Assembly: GCA_002105175.1 (NCBI GenBank)
Contig: MCGE01000001.1
Coordinates: 1,116,001 to 1,180,000, forward strand
Direction of reading: 5' to 3'
Length of the DNA stretch: 64,000 nucleotides
Source: Absidia repens
Taxonomy: Eukaryota > Mucoromycota > Mucoromycetes > Mucorales > Cunninghamellaceae
Numbering within the stretch: the stretch's first letter is position 1; every line of letters starts with the position of its first letter. Made by a program: the position numbers and the translations under genes. Below the pieces are notes generated by a model. That model was given only the letters and a program-made list of their open reading frames with translations. It ran no database searches and was not told the origin of the DNA. Shown here in pieces: positions 38,285 to 49,646 of the stretch.

Positions 38285-39030
38285 CTAATCGTCGTCTTCA
38301 CCAAGGTATTCAACTGAGTTATGTTCGGTTTCATATATCTTGACCTTGTACAATCGAGCAGTGCTTGTTTTATATGCAAATTGCTTTCTAAAATGTTCGT
38401 TGAAGTTGTTCCATATAAACACAGCCAAATTTTCCACAGTGCTATTTCAAAATAAAAAGTGATCAGACGTATTGGCTTCACGTTACACCTGACCATGCCC
38501 CTTTCAATCACGCACTTTGTTCACATTCCACACCCCTCCCCCCCCCCAACTTTTCCCCATTTACCTTGGGTTGTGTTCGAAGTATTCCACGTCCAAATCC
38601 TAACGTAGACATATATATAAAAAAAAAATAAATTGAGTGATTTCCTTCCAGTCAAACACTCTGATTTTACAGTTACTTACCAAGTTCCTGTGATCCAAAG
38701 GATTCATGACTGCGGTCTCAATGCAATTCTTCAAATCCACCATGTTCATAACCATGCCGGTAACAGGATCTATTTTTCCTTTGACGGTAATTTCCACTAC
38801 AAGAAAGAAAGTATATATTAATAAAGGGCGAGTTAAATACGGACCTGAAATGAGGCTCCGTGCTTTTTTTTTTTTATTATTTTGAGCTTACGTTTGTAGT
38901 TATGACCATGGAAATGAGGATGGTTACATTTTCCATATGTCGCAGCATTTTCCTCATCGGTAAGTTTGGTTGAGTGCAATCTATGAGCCGCTGAGAAGGA
39001 AGCCGTTCGAGTGATATAACTTGTCACCAT
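38285..39030 (-). CDS. 6-pyruvoyl-tetrahydropterin synthase
   Basis: Four exons (39030-38892, 38796-38681, 38599-38565, 38441-38285) encode 148 residues, the usual length. Zinc ligands are His16 (FSAAHRL), His41 and His43 (HFHGHNY); catalytic Cys35 lies in YGKCNHPH; the LDHRNLDLDV and ENLAVFIW segments complete the T-fold, and ETEHNSVEY carries the pterin-anchoring Glu. The enzyme converts 7,8-dihydroneopterin triphosphate to 6-pyruvoyl-tetrahydropterin in tetrahydrobiopterin synthesis. Baker's yeast lacks it, whereas Mucoromycota such as Mortierella are known to make tetrahydrobiopterin, which agrees with the proposed lineage. A GGGCATGCCGGTC block sits about 55 nt upstream. Confidence 0.95.
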
Positions 39031-39223
39031 GTTCCTAGCAAGTATGATATATAAAAAAAAGGGAGTAAAAGAAAGAGGTAAGAAAAAAAAACCAGTCGAC
39101 CGGCATGCCCGAACTCCTTTTCTTTTCTATTTTAATTCCCCGCCCGGCTTACCGTGAGAAAAATATGAGACATCATAGAATGTATTGAGACAATGACACC
39201 AAGAAGTTGAAAAAACATGATTT

Positions 39224-40164
39224 TTATTGACTTTGCGGTAGTGTTGACAACCAAGAGAATATTTCATCTAATAATTGGGATTCCCTATCCATCCAAAAGT
39301 GATCAACGCCTTCTATTACGCTATTTTGCACCGCGTCGGAAGTAATGGTCTTTACCCACGATTGATAAGCGGCTAGCCCGGTAAATTGGTCCTGATCCCC
39401 GTAGATAAGCAAGACTGCGGGCGGCTGGCGATTTTGACATGTTTCCGTTGAGATCTCTCCGGCTGCTGTTGCTGGTGATGGTGATGGTGGCGGTGATAAG
39501 AGATTGTTCGCTTGAGATTTGAAATACGACGTTTTCGTTGTTGCAAGAGCCCAGGTCACGCGAAGAGGATAGCTGATCAAAATATACGATGTTGGTACTT
39601 GATTTTCCCGGATACTAGCGGCGATCATTCCGCCATAAGAATACCCCTTAACAAAAAAAAAGAAGAAGGAAAACCCTCCCCATTTTAGTCAGGTAACTAG
39701 AATAAAAACTATGTAGGCACTTTATTTGACTTACACACACACACAGATGGGATACTGTAGGATGATCATGTTGAGTATTATCACGTTTCATAAGATAATC
39801 CACTACAGCTTGGTAATCCTTTTGCTCTGGTATTCCAGTCCAGCTAGTCTTTCCAGTAGATTTTCCGCATCCTCTAAAAAAATAAGGTATTAAAAAGGAT
39901 GAGCTGACCATTGAATCAAACAAAGATAAACAGTGCTCTTATTACATCTTACCTAAAGTTGAAACTAATGGCGGTATAACCTCTATCTACTAATCCTTTT
40001 TGCAAGGCAATCACCACATTGTTATGAATATTCCCACCAAGAGGACCGTAGGGATGAGCAATCACTATTGCAGGGGTTGCTGTTGTCGCCGAGTTCTTTT
40101 TATAAGCGAGTCTAACTTCGATACTTGCTCTATCAGATTCAACAAAAACGGTCTTCGTAGGCAT
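39224..40164 (-). CDS. Alpha/beta hydrolase family protein
   Basis: Three exons (40164-39953, 39873-39735, 39646-39224) encode 257 residues. IVIAHPYGPLGG is the oxyanion-hole region (HPYGPLGG), FNFRGCGKS follows the second strand, and the nucleophile elbow is GYSYGGM with Ser120. The acid is likely Asp in LLIYGDQDQFTG and the base His in GVDHFWMDRE, so the triad is complete. Similar small hydrolases are widespread in fungi and bacteria; substrate is unknown. A Ser/Pro stretch around SPPPSPSPATAAG forms a variable insert before the acid strand. Exon 2 ends in a TGTGTGT run, so the exact donor is slightly ambiguous; the one used keeps frame and gives HLCVCGYSYGG. A TTTAAATGCCGAC box is about 80 nt upstream. 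Confidence 0.85.
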
Positions 40165-40325
40165 TGGTCATAAACAATAAAATATAATACAAGGGGTAAC
40201 AAAATGAGAAAGACAGAAAAAAAAAAGGAAGAAAAGTAATATATGTCGGCATTTAAACTTCTGCATGCTTTTATTTTCGAGACAGTAAAAATCACTCAGT
40301 ATCATATCAACGTAACATATATGCT

Positions 40326-41165
40326 TTAAACAACAACAAATAAATTTTCTTGATCACGTTCACCGTGGACTGTCACTTCATTGTCATCATTTGCATAACG
40401 AATGTCATGACTATGCCTATTGAAGTAAAAGTAAAAATAAAAAACTTGAATGAGTCAACTATATCACAGGCTGGAGGGAAGGTGCTTAGAAGTACTTACA
40501 GTGCTTTGTGAGATTTGGCATGGATGAGGTAGAACTTTTGATCAACTCGCCAGAACTATATGTAAAAAAAAAAAAATCCCCAACGTTAGCTGACGTTGGT
40601 ATACCCCTCCCCTTTTTTTTTTATGTAAAAATAAATAAATAAAAAGGATACGTACATCATCACCACTGTCTTCATCAAATTGCACAACCTTCCAGGAGCT
40701 ATTATGATCCGAGCCATCAAAACATGAAACTTCTCGTTGACCAGAAACAGGACTCAGGGTATCAGGGGTGGAATGTAACCGGAGATTGGGAAAGTCTACA
40801 GGCTTCAGCAGAACTTTATCATCCCATCCAACTTCATATCCATCTTCTTCACCAGATCCTTCGGGAGCCACGACAACCCAAGTGGTGGGCGATTGGGATG
40901 TAAACACACATTGCTGTTTGCTGCCAAATTGATAGTTATTTCCATTGGTGCCAAGGTATTTTGAAGTACGGACGTGTTGCAATTTGATATGGTCACTATA
41001 TCCTCATTGTTAGTATTTCTTCAAGCTGTATAATAGTGTACCTGTCATTGTTTTTAACTTACCCATATTTAACAATGCCATCCTTTTTGTGGTGTTCGCG
41101 AGCTACACGATAAAGAAAAAAAAATTAATATTGAAATCCTACTTTCACTAATTCAACTTACTCAT
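40326..41165 (-). CDS. MIR-domain protein, probably cytosolic
   Basis: Five exons: 41165-41162 (only 4 nt, ATGA), 41102-41063, 40995-40656, 40555-40500 and 40416-40326, encoding 176 residues. The sequence DGIVKYGDHIKLQHVRTSKY followed by a second strand set with WVVVAPEG and FWRVDQKFYLIHAKSHKAL resembles the beta-trefoil MIR domain of SDF2, O-mannosyltransferases and IP3 receptors. No signal peptide is seen: the protein starts MTREHHKKD and no earlier ATG is in frame, so a role in the ER lumen is unlikely if the model is right. The last acceptor is ambiguous between two AGs (giving LHSHDIRY or LHDIRY). Function is not known. Confidence 0.6.
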
Positions 41166-41597
41166 GGGTGCTTTGAGTGCTTTTTTAAAAGTAAAAACGT
41201 GTGAATAAAATGTGGTATTGCTAATCGAACAGGGTTAATTCTTTCTTTTATATTTTTTGGTTATTTATTTATAGATCACCTGCTTTAGAGTTGGATTAAT
41301 ACTCGACATCAACTTCAAAACGAGCACAGCACCCGATACCCGATCATATGCTGTGTTTAAAATCGCCAACGCATAAAAAAGCTAAAAGATGACACCGGCG
41401 CTTTCTATTTGTTTATTCTTTCGCGATGATCATTACCGCCATTGCATGTGTTGGTAAAACGCCGAGTCAAGCTTTTGTTTGTTTTCCTTTTCGCCAGTAT
41501 AGCCCGGTTCCCACTGAATACAATTAAAAAGATAGTCCTGGTTTCAGCGTATAAATAGTACACGTAAGTACATATCTGGGAATTGGACTAATTAGCT

Positions 41598-41630
<33 letters not shown>

Positions 41631-43921
41631 GCACGCACTATCATTTCTTAAGCGGCAGAATGAGTGGATTGTAGAGTTTTGTGTCGGTGTTTGAAGCGAA
41701 AAAGACACCAAAAGTTTTTATTTCACAATCCGCATGCGCCCCCTAACAAATCACCTAACGATTAGGGCCTGGTGCTCACCGATCAAGCATCCTCTGTTCG
41801 AGGTCGCTTATAACTAACGCATGCTCTAGAATAAAAAGATTTGATATATCATTGACTCATTTATACTCTAGACATTTTGACCCACATTGGGAGTGGATAT
41901 TAAAATGCCGACCACCGAGAATAAAAGCATCTTTTTGGTTTTAGCACCCACTCATAAATATTTAGCCGAGTTCTTCTTTTCTTTTGACAGAATTCAATGA
42001 CATACAATAATGATTGTCATCAATATAATGCACTGCCCGCTAAAACTAAACCCTTTTTTCCATTTTATCTTTTTTCTTCTTCAATCATTTACGTCTCTCA
42101 TGTACTGTTGCATTATCATTGTATCATTTCGGTACTGCACCATAGTACAGTATTGACATTCAATTTATTTGGTATAAGATAATTAATGTATGTGGTATAA
42201 TCAAAGAGAGTAAGCTATCCTACAATGAGTGAAATCTACAGTATTCTACGATACAATGAAGGGAGTAAACTACGTTAGGCCGGATTCCTCTGTGGTGAGT
42301 TGACAGTCATAGTTAGGAGAAATATCATACCAACAACCAATATTGAATAGTGATGACCTATGCCATGAAAAGAAAATATCATGTCGATGATGATTTATGA
42401 TGTTGATTGTTGTGAAATAAAAGAGGGGTTTTCTTTTTGTATCCACCAAAGAATAAATAAATGTCAAAACCAAATCCTCACAAAAGACAAAAAAAAATCG
42501 ATTCAAATCCCGCCCACGTGAATATTTATTTACTCCTAAATTTTTTTGGTCTCTTTTTTTATTTTCTTTTTTTCGTTTCATTCCTTCACCATTCCATTTT
42601 TTTGAGGTCATGGTGGACTTAGATTAGTGTCAGGGCTAGTTAGAAGCGTTTTCATTTCAGGGATTACAAGATGCATGGGGAAACCATTTCATTTTGGATT
42701 CAGGATATAGAACCACCATTAGTTGGCTTACTGGTACCTTTTAGTTTACTGTTAGTTTGTTCATAGTTTGTGTCTACATCTGAATAAAATATGCCTTCTT
42801 TTACATGCTTCAATGAAAAATGACTCATTAATCTATATATTGCCTTTTATATGAGATCCCTTTTTACCATTGCCGTTTTAGATTAATGCTGACCGTTTTC
42901 TGTTTCAATAAAAGATACCCCTTCTAGTTTTCGCTTGCACAACATATTAGATCTCTTTAACCTTCGTTCATTGAGATTAGTATTAATTCATTCTTCAGAT
43001 TAGTCAATAGCCTCATCATGCTACCATTCATTAGAACACTGGTTACAATGAACCCGGCACACGTAGTTTAGTATCACTCAGTCAAATAAAATATGTCCTG
43101 TTTAGTTATTATCTATCCTCTCATTCACCAGATAATAAATAATTTTCACTACTATAACTGTTTTGTGAGTGTTCTGTCTAATATCTGTTTTCCCGCTCAC
43201 CCACTATGACTATTTCCTCCACTCTAACGACTCAGCTCTGTCACTTAACATGAGAGCGATCCTGTTCCCAGTCTACCAATTACATTAGTCAACCTACGGC
43301 ATGCCGTCAGTATATCCCCCTTACAAAACATTATATGCTCCACTAAACTGGACATACTTATATACATCCTGTTCACTATTGTCAACGCGTATGATATGAT
43401 GATCTCCCCTCTTCCAAAAAAAAAAAATAATAATAATAAAAATAATAAAATAGAAGCCAGTTGAATCTCATAAAAGCCTATACATCAACAACAACCCCTG
43501 ATACTCAGTAAATGTATAAATTGACAAAGCTCGAGAGGAGCGTCATAAAATTTATTAGATGTCAAATATCAACATTAGAATTAAAGAAAAATAAATACTA
43601 TAACTACATAAATAAACTATTGAATGAGATCACCAGGATCAGCATTCATGAGTATGGTAATAAATACTAGGTGTCATTGATAATGGCAAAAGGGGAATTA
43701 AATATATACATAAACAAAAAGTATATACTAAACAAAAGGAAAGGGTAGGGAAGTGGAGAAGATATCGGGGTTAGGGAGTGTGAGACGTCGATGTCAGTCT
43801 TGTTCATCAAAGAGTCGGTACTATCAACAGAGAGGTCAGAGTTGTTATTGAGAGGATAATGGCACTCACTTTTCATGCGAGAGGTTGGCAAGTAAATGCT
43901 GAGTGCTGCGGTCATATATAA
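41166..43921. other. Gene-free repeat region
   Basis: It holds a 28-nt T run (41600-41627), R1 copy C (42509-42830) with a weakly conserved extension to about 43340, and AT-rich DNA. An 82-codon open frame at 43667-43915 lies just after the stop of the seven-helix gene and probably belongs to its 3' untranslated region. No tRNA was recognised near 41740-41830 despite a GTTCGAGGTC string. Confidence 0.55.
42509..42830 (+). repeat. R1 repeat copy C
   Basis: Plus-strand, apparently complete R1. Head CCCGCCCACGTGAATATTTA, a C/T tract (42540-42600), GGACTTAGATTAGTGTCAGG, core GGGATTACAAGATGCATGGG, TTTTGGATTCAGGATATAGA, ACCACCATTAGTTGGCTTAC, then GAATAAAATATGCC and tail TACATGCTTCAATGAAAAAT. It could read MHGETISFWIQDIEPPLVGL, but that frame is broken in other copies. 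Confidence 0.85.
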
Positions 43922-45588
43922 TCAGTCATATGATTGTGGTGAAGCTAGTCTTTTAAATTGATCTAGATTTGTGTCAGTTGCAGGTGGAGGCTGATAAAAA
44001 GAGAATCGTCGAGTATATTCAAGAGGAACGGAATGGTTTCGTATGTAGATGCCCTCATTATTGTTTTGCTGGTCAGTTGGTGAGTCCAATCGTTTGTTGT
44101 TGGTATAATCATTTTCTTCTTCTAAGTGAATCTTGTCTTTCAAATCTTGAATATCAATGTAAAATTGTCGTTCGATAGGCACACATTCATGATGGCTAGG
44201 TTCGAGTGGGAGACTTTGAGATTGATTTTCGGAGATACTTCCAAAGGACCAAAAGCCTATATTGGACAAAATGGTAGGACTTGATAAAACAGAAATAACT
44301 TCTTGTGAGCTGATATCAAGATGAATAAAAAAAAAAAAAAAAAAAAAAAAAAGCTTACTTTAACAATACAGCGAGACAAATCACTGTAGCAGCTGCAGGA
44401 CCAATATAGTTGACAATGACGGCCAAGGCAATACTATATGGAGGATATAATGTGATGGAAGTTCGAGCAGCAGCATAGATAAATGCAATTATAGCCAGTG
44501 CTCCTACCGTACCACATGCAGCCAGCATGGTAATTTTGACCTTTTGAAATAAAGAAAAACGGTATATGAGAAAGAATTAGCAACATTGTGTCTTTTTTCA
44601 ACTATCATTACCTTGAGAGCACCGGTCTTGATTTTTGCCATGTTATTGTGCCGATTTAACTGAGAAGAGAGGTGTTCATTCAATAAATTTACCAGGCGGA
44701 TTCCAGCAAACATGATCAAGATGGTCAATAAAAGGGCAAAGACACCCCAACAGTAGTAGTTAATAGCAGTATACTTTTCAGCCAGATCCACCTTTCCTTG
44801 GGTACCATATACTCCAGAGAGTACATTGAATATAGTGGGCACAACAAAGGGAAGAAGAATGGTAACAACACAAAATCCATCCACAAAAGCTGGAGACCTG
44901 ACCCATGCCTTGTAAATCGTTTGATTGCTCTATGATATATACAATCGAAGAAGTTAATGAGTGAGACTAGACTTATAACTATAACTGTCTTATTTATTTT
45001 CATCTTACCACTGCTAGGGTATGACTGACACCGACAAGGTAGCATGTAAAAGCCGTAAAACCAAGTTGCCATGCAAAATCGAATACCAGAAGTCGGAAGG
45101 TTGGAAATTGAGCAGCGTCAGTAACAAGAAGGATAGAGTGAACCATACGAGCTAAATAAATAATTGAAAAAGTGGCTAGTCGTAAGTATGGAATACGTAT
45201 ATATTCTTTAAAATAAAATCTTACCAAAGTTGGATAATGCACCAAAAAGACCCAAAGATTCAATAGGTTTCGGCCTTGGGAAGAAGCCGTGCATTTCAAT
45301 GATTTTTTGGCCACGATAACCGACCCGCCATCCTACGACACAAAGAACTAAAAAAAAAAAAAAAAAAAAGAATCGTAAGTATTTTGTTGACAACAGTGAA
45401 CTAATATCTCTCTATTTACTTAAAACACAAGAGAGGGAAGACCAAGCCAGGCTGACATAGTTGATGTATAAATAAGCTACATGTTCTTCACAATCTTGCA
45501 AAGTCATCCGGTAATCGCAATGGCACTGGGTTTGGGTTACGCATATTCGCCAAAAGTCGTTATGCTGCAAATTCGAAGAAGTATTCAT
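43922..45588 (-). CDS. Seven-helix membrane protein, family uncertain
   Basis: Six exons (45588-45420, 45347-45225, 45151-45009, 44929-44612, 44540-44359, 44309-43922) encode 440 residues. After a Cys-rich N-terminal stretch (about residues 10-35, with ICVTQTQCHCDYRMTLQDCE) there are about seven hydrophobic segments, including YINYVSLAWSSLSCVLI, FDFAWQLGFTAFTCYLVGV, GFCVVTILLPFVVPTIF, NYYCWGVFALLLTILIMFAG and VIVNYIGPAAATVICLAVLL, then a 100-residue Ser/Asn/Glu-rich cytosolic-looking tail ending SPQSYD. This layout suggests a receptor-like protein or a member related to THH1/TOM1/TOM3-type proteins. I cannot settle the family. Intron 5 contains a 26-nt A run on the plus strand. Confidence 0.65.
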
Positions 45589-46284
45589 ACATACAGACAC
45601 TCAAAAGAATAAAGGAAGGTAGTTGATGGCTAGGGGAGTAGTTTTTATGTAATATAAAAAGAAGAAAAAAAAAGTATTTTTTTTTTATTCCAATTTATTG
45701 GTAACACAAAAAATCAAGTTTTATCGCTATGTTGGTGAGAATGAAACATTTTATACTCAAAGTTTTGCATTATATGGGGAGTGAGAAAATGGTCAAAACC
45801 TAAAATCACTTACATGTGCTTCAGTCCATTACCACGAGAGATGGTGGACATACTTTTTTTTTCTGTGATAATCCCACTCACAATTTAATAAAGACTCCTG
45901 CTAGGGGGGGAGGCGATTTTTTATTTATTGAATTGCTCAATCGTCAATTGAGTTATATCACCTAATAGCTGCTGTATCAAGGATTTGGCAAGGATTTGGC
46001 AAAGGTTTGGCTAAGATCTTATAAGAGACGTAATACAATAAACTGCCCTGAAAGATACTACCAAGAAAACTTGTAGAATAATAAAAGAAAGACCTTCTTC
46101 ATGGTAAACTCATGACACACAAAGCTTCCATTCAATTATGCTTCATATATGAAGAGTGGGCGGTGTTTCAATAATTGATTCTAGGTGAGCTGAGTATTTC
46201 CTAATTTTTCCCTTTTTCTTTTTATATTTTGCCTTTCCCTCATCTTTCTTTTTTTCTTGATATATATTTTTATTATCTTTGATA
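45589..46284. other. Divergent spacer between seven-helix gene and VPH1
   Basis: AT-rich. It holds a short tandem AAGGATTTGGC-like repeat (about 45979-46013) and a GTGGGCGGTGTTTCAA box at 46156-46171, about 115 nt before the VPH1 start. A GGGGGGGAGGCGATTTTTTA block at 45904-45923 is the nearest GC-rich block to the minus-strand gene. Confidence 0.45.
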
Positions 46285-49200
46285 ATGCCTCCAAATGCAC
46301 TCTTCCGTTCGGAAGAAATGTCTCTTGTGCAGATATACATTCCAATGGAAGTAGCTCAACCATGCATTGCCGAACTTGGTGATCTTGGCAAAGTTCAGTT
46401 TAGAGATGTAAGTTACCATATACAATATTAATCGCCACTTACACTTGGATATTGTTGCTTAACCGATTCATTTGACTTTGATGCCTCATCTCCCCAACCA
46501 ATATTAGCTGAATCCGGATGTCAATGCCTTCCAACGATCGTTTGTTAACGAAATACGACGTTTTGATGAAATGGAACGACAATGCCGTACGTATATCTAT
46601 TTGCCCTACCACTACCCCAGCCCTTCGTGCACCCTCCAAATTCACCCTTCTTTCTTATTATATAGGCTATTTTCAGCAACAAATCAAACGTGGTGGTATT
46701 CCTTTTCGTCCTCTTACAAACACAGCTGTGCGTGCTCGATCTACTCAAGAAGTCGACAACTTGGAAGAAGTCTTACGGGAACATGAAAACCGATTGATAG
46801 AAATGACCACTTCATATGAGTCTTTACAGCAACGATACCTCCACCTTACTGAACTTCGACATGTCTTGCGTGAAACGGCCTTGTTTTTCGATCAGGTAGG
46901 ATTTGTTATTATTGTTGTTAGTATTTTGTACCTTGTTAACTAATTTTTAACGTACCTTTTAGGCCGAAACTCGACAGGATGTAACAACCATAGGGAACTT
47001 GAATGAAAATGACGATGTGGTGCCTTTACTGGAACAGGACGAAGAGCATGCAAATTTTGAACTTGGTCAACTATCTATTGGTGTTGTTACTGGTGTGATA
47101 AGCCGATCTCGAATGGAAACATTTGAACGTGTATTATGGCGGTCTTTACGTGGCAATCTCTATATGAACTCCTCTGAAATTGATGAAACGATTGTGGATG
47201 TTGTCAACGATGATGCTGACGACAAGAATGTATTTGCAGTATTTGCTCATGGACGGGAAATTGTCAACAAGATTCGCAAGATATCTTCAAGTATGGGTGC
47301 CACTTTGTATGATATTGACCAGTCTGAAGATAGTCGACGTGATGCTTTGCTGGAAGTAACATCAAGAATTGAAGACCTGAACAACGTAAGTTTGAGGAAT
47401 ATGGAATAGGAATCTTCCCACTCATTCACATACTATTTTTTTTTTTTCTTAAACACTTCTTTTGTGTCTTTTTTTATAGGTCCTATCAAATACCAACCAA
47501 ACACGACGAGCTGAATTGATCACCATTTCTGAAAATATCAATGCTTGGAAAACTATGGTGCGCAAAGAAAAGGCAATTTATCACACTATGAATTTGGCCA
47601 ATTACGATGCTGGACGAAAATGTTTGATTACTGAAGGCTGGTGTCCTTCTTTTGATATCCCCTCTGTCCAATTTGCTCTCAAAGAAGCTACTGTAAGCAT
47701 GAATCTATTTGTTACATCCTCGCCTCCGACTCACTCTTTCTTTCTTTCTTTCCTTTTTTTGCTAGGACGCTTCTGGGACCAGTTTATCAGCCATTGTGAC
47801 AGAACTGCGAACAAATAAGAAGCCACCAACATATCAACGCACCAACAGGTTTACCGAAGGATTCCAGGCTATTATTGATGCTTATGGTATTGCAAGATAT
47901 CGGGAAGTCAACCCCGGTATATTCACATTGATTTCCTTCCCATTCTTATTCGCTGTTATGTTTGGTGATATTGGCCATGGCGCATTGATGCTTCTGGCTG
48001 CTGCATATATGGTCCTCAACGAAAAAAAATTGCAATCAAATAATGGGGAGGTGAGAATATGATGCTTAACGAAATGTGATGGTGGAGGAGGTGGGACTTG
48101 ACTGACACACACATGTTTATTGTATTTATTATATAGATCTTCAAAATGTTTTTTAGTGGTCGGTATATGATGCTGATGATGGGTATCTTCTCCATTTTTA
48201 CAGGATTCATGTACAATGATATCTTCTCTCTATCACTATCGACATTCAAATCTGGCTTTGACTGGCCTACTGAATACAACTCTACTGACTCTGTGGTTGG
48301 AATACCTAATGGAAACACGTATGCTATTGGACTTGACCCGGTAATTACAATATATATAAAACCAATTCTATCTGCAATGACGCTTACTTTGTGTGTATTA
48401 TTTTAGGCATGGCACGGGGCAGAAAACTTTTTATTATTTACCAATCCATACAAAATGAAGCAGGCAATCATTCTAGGTGTTATCCATGTAAGCGCATAAA
48501 ATCATTCCTCACTTGTTACGCAAGTCGCTTATTCAACTTTTTGTATTATCATTTATACATTAGATGTCTTTCGCCATCTGTCTCAATGTAGTAAATCATT
48601 TGCATTTTAAGAAGAAAATGTTTATCTGGCTCGAATTTGTTCCCCAATTTTTGTTTATGGAATCCATCTTTGGCTATTTGGTCTTTTGCATAATGTACAA
48701 GTGGAGTGTGGATTGGTATGCACGGGATGCTAATGGTGAACTATTACGTGGTCAACCTCCCAATCTACTCAATATGCTGATTTATATGTTTTTGTCACCT
48801 GGTACCATCATTCCTGGTGAACAGTTGTATTCTGGACAGGTAATAACAAAAGAATGTATGTTTTGACGGTTGTTGACCCTATTTTTTTTTTCTTTCGCTT
48901 TTATTTCTAGGGCGTTGTGCAGGTGTTCTTGCTGCTTATTGCTGTGGTATGTGTCCCTTGGATGTGGTTTGGAAAACCGTATTATTTGAAAAAGCAACAC
49001 AGTATGCATCAATATGAATCTGTAGCCGACGATGAACATGTGACTGATGAGGAAGATATACTGGATGCCCAAGCTAGCACTTCAGTTTCTGCCATAGACG
49101 ACCCAGATGAAGAAGAGGTAAGAAATTATAAACTACCACAGGGTAGAATAGATATTAATTAGTCTGACCTTGTTCTTATTTGTAGTTTGATTTTGGGGAA

Positions 49201-49646
49201 GAAATGATTCATCAAACCATTCACACTATTGAATTTTGTCTCAATTGCATCTCAAACACTGCATCCTATCTTCGTTTGTGGGCATTGTCGCTAGCTCATG
49301 CTCGTAAGTTACTGTCAACTCCGAGTGTGTGGATAAAGAAAAAAAAAAAATAAGCTTACCTTTTATTTTTATTCTTTGAATAGAATTATCGAGTGTACTA
49401 TGGGATATGACTTTGAAAATATGGTTCAACTTCACTGGAGTTGCTGGAACATTGGGATTATTCGTAGGCTTTGCTGCGTGGTTCTCTTTGACCTGCTTTA
49501 TTTTGATTGGCATGGAAGGTCTGTCCGCTTTTTTGCACACGCTGCGTCTACACTGGGTCGAATTCGATGGCAAATTTTATGCGGCTGATGGTTATGGTTT
49601 TGAACCTTTTAGTTTTAGATCCGTTATCATGGAGGATGATGATTAG
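46285..49646 (+). CDS. VPH1: V-type proton ATPase subunit a (Vo sector)
   Basis: Twelve exons (46285-46407, 46508-46586, 46666-46895, 46963-47385, 47480-47692, 47766-48050, 48137-48340, 48407-48487, 48564-48839, 48911-49117, 49186-49303, 49384-49646) encode 833 residues (yeast Vph1 840). The N-terminal half starts [20 protein letters not shown] and forms the cytosolic arm; the C-terminal half has eight hydrophobic segments from [20 protein letters not shown] on. The essential arginine is Arg737 in [14 protein letters not shown], which interacts with the c-ring glutamate during proton transfer. The enzyme acidifies vacuole and Golgi/endosome. Only one copy is in the window, so vacuolar versus Golgi isoform cannot be told. 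Most introns fall between codons. The gene is intact. Confidence 0.97.

Noticed and set aside
41740..41830. Possible tRNA around CTGTTCGAGGTCGC
   Set aside because: The T-loop string is followed by T instead of the C needed to close the stem, and no acceptor stem or anticodon arm pairs around it.
42671..42772. R1 copy C could encode MHGETISFWIQDIEPPLVGL
   Set aside because: The same frame is stopped or shifted in copies A, B, D and E, so R1 is not under coding constraint.
43667..43915. 82-codon Ser/Asp-rich open frame after the seven-helix gene
   Set aside because: It starts seven bases after that gene's stop on the same strand and has no separate promoter; most likely 3' untranslated sequence.
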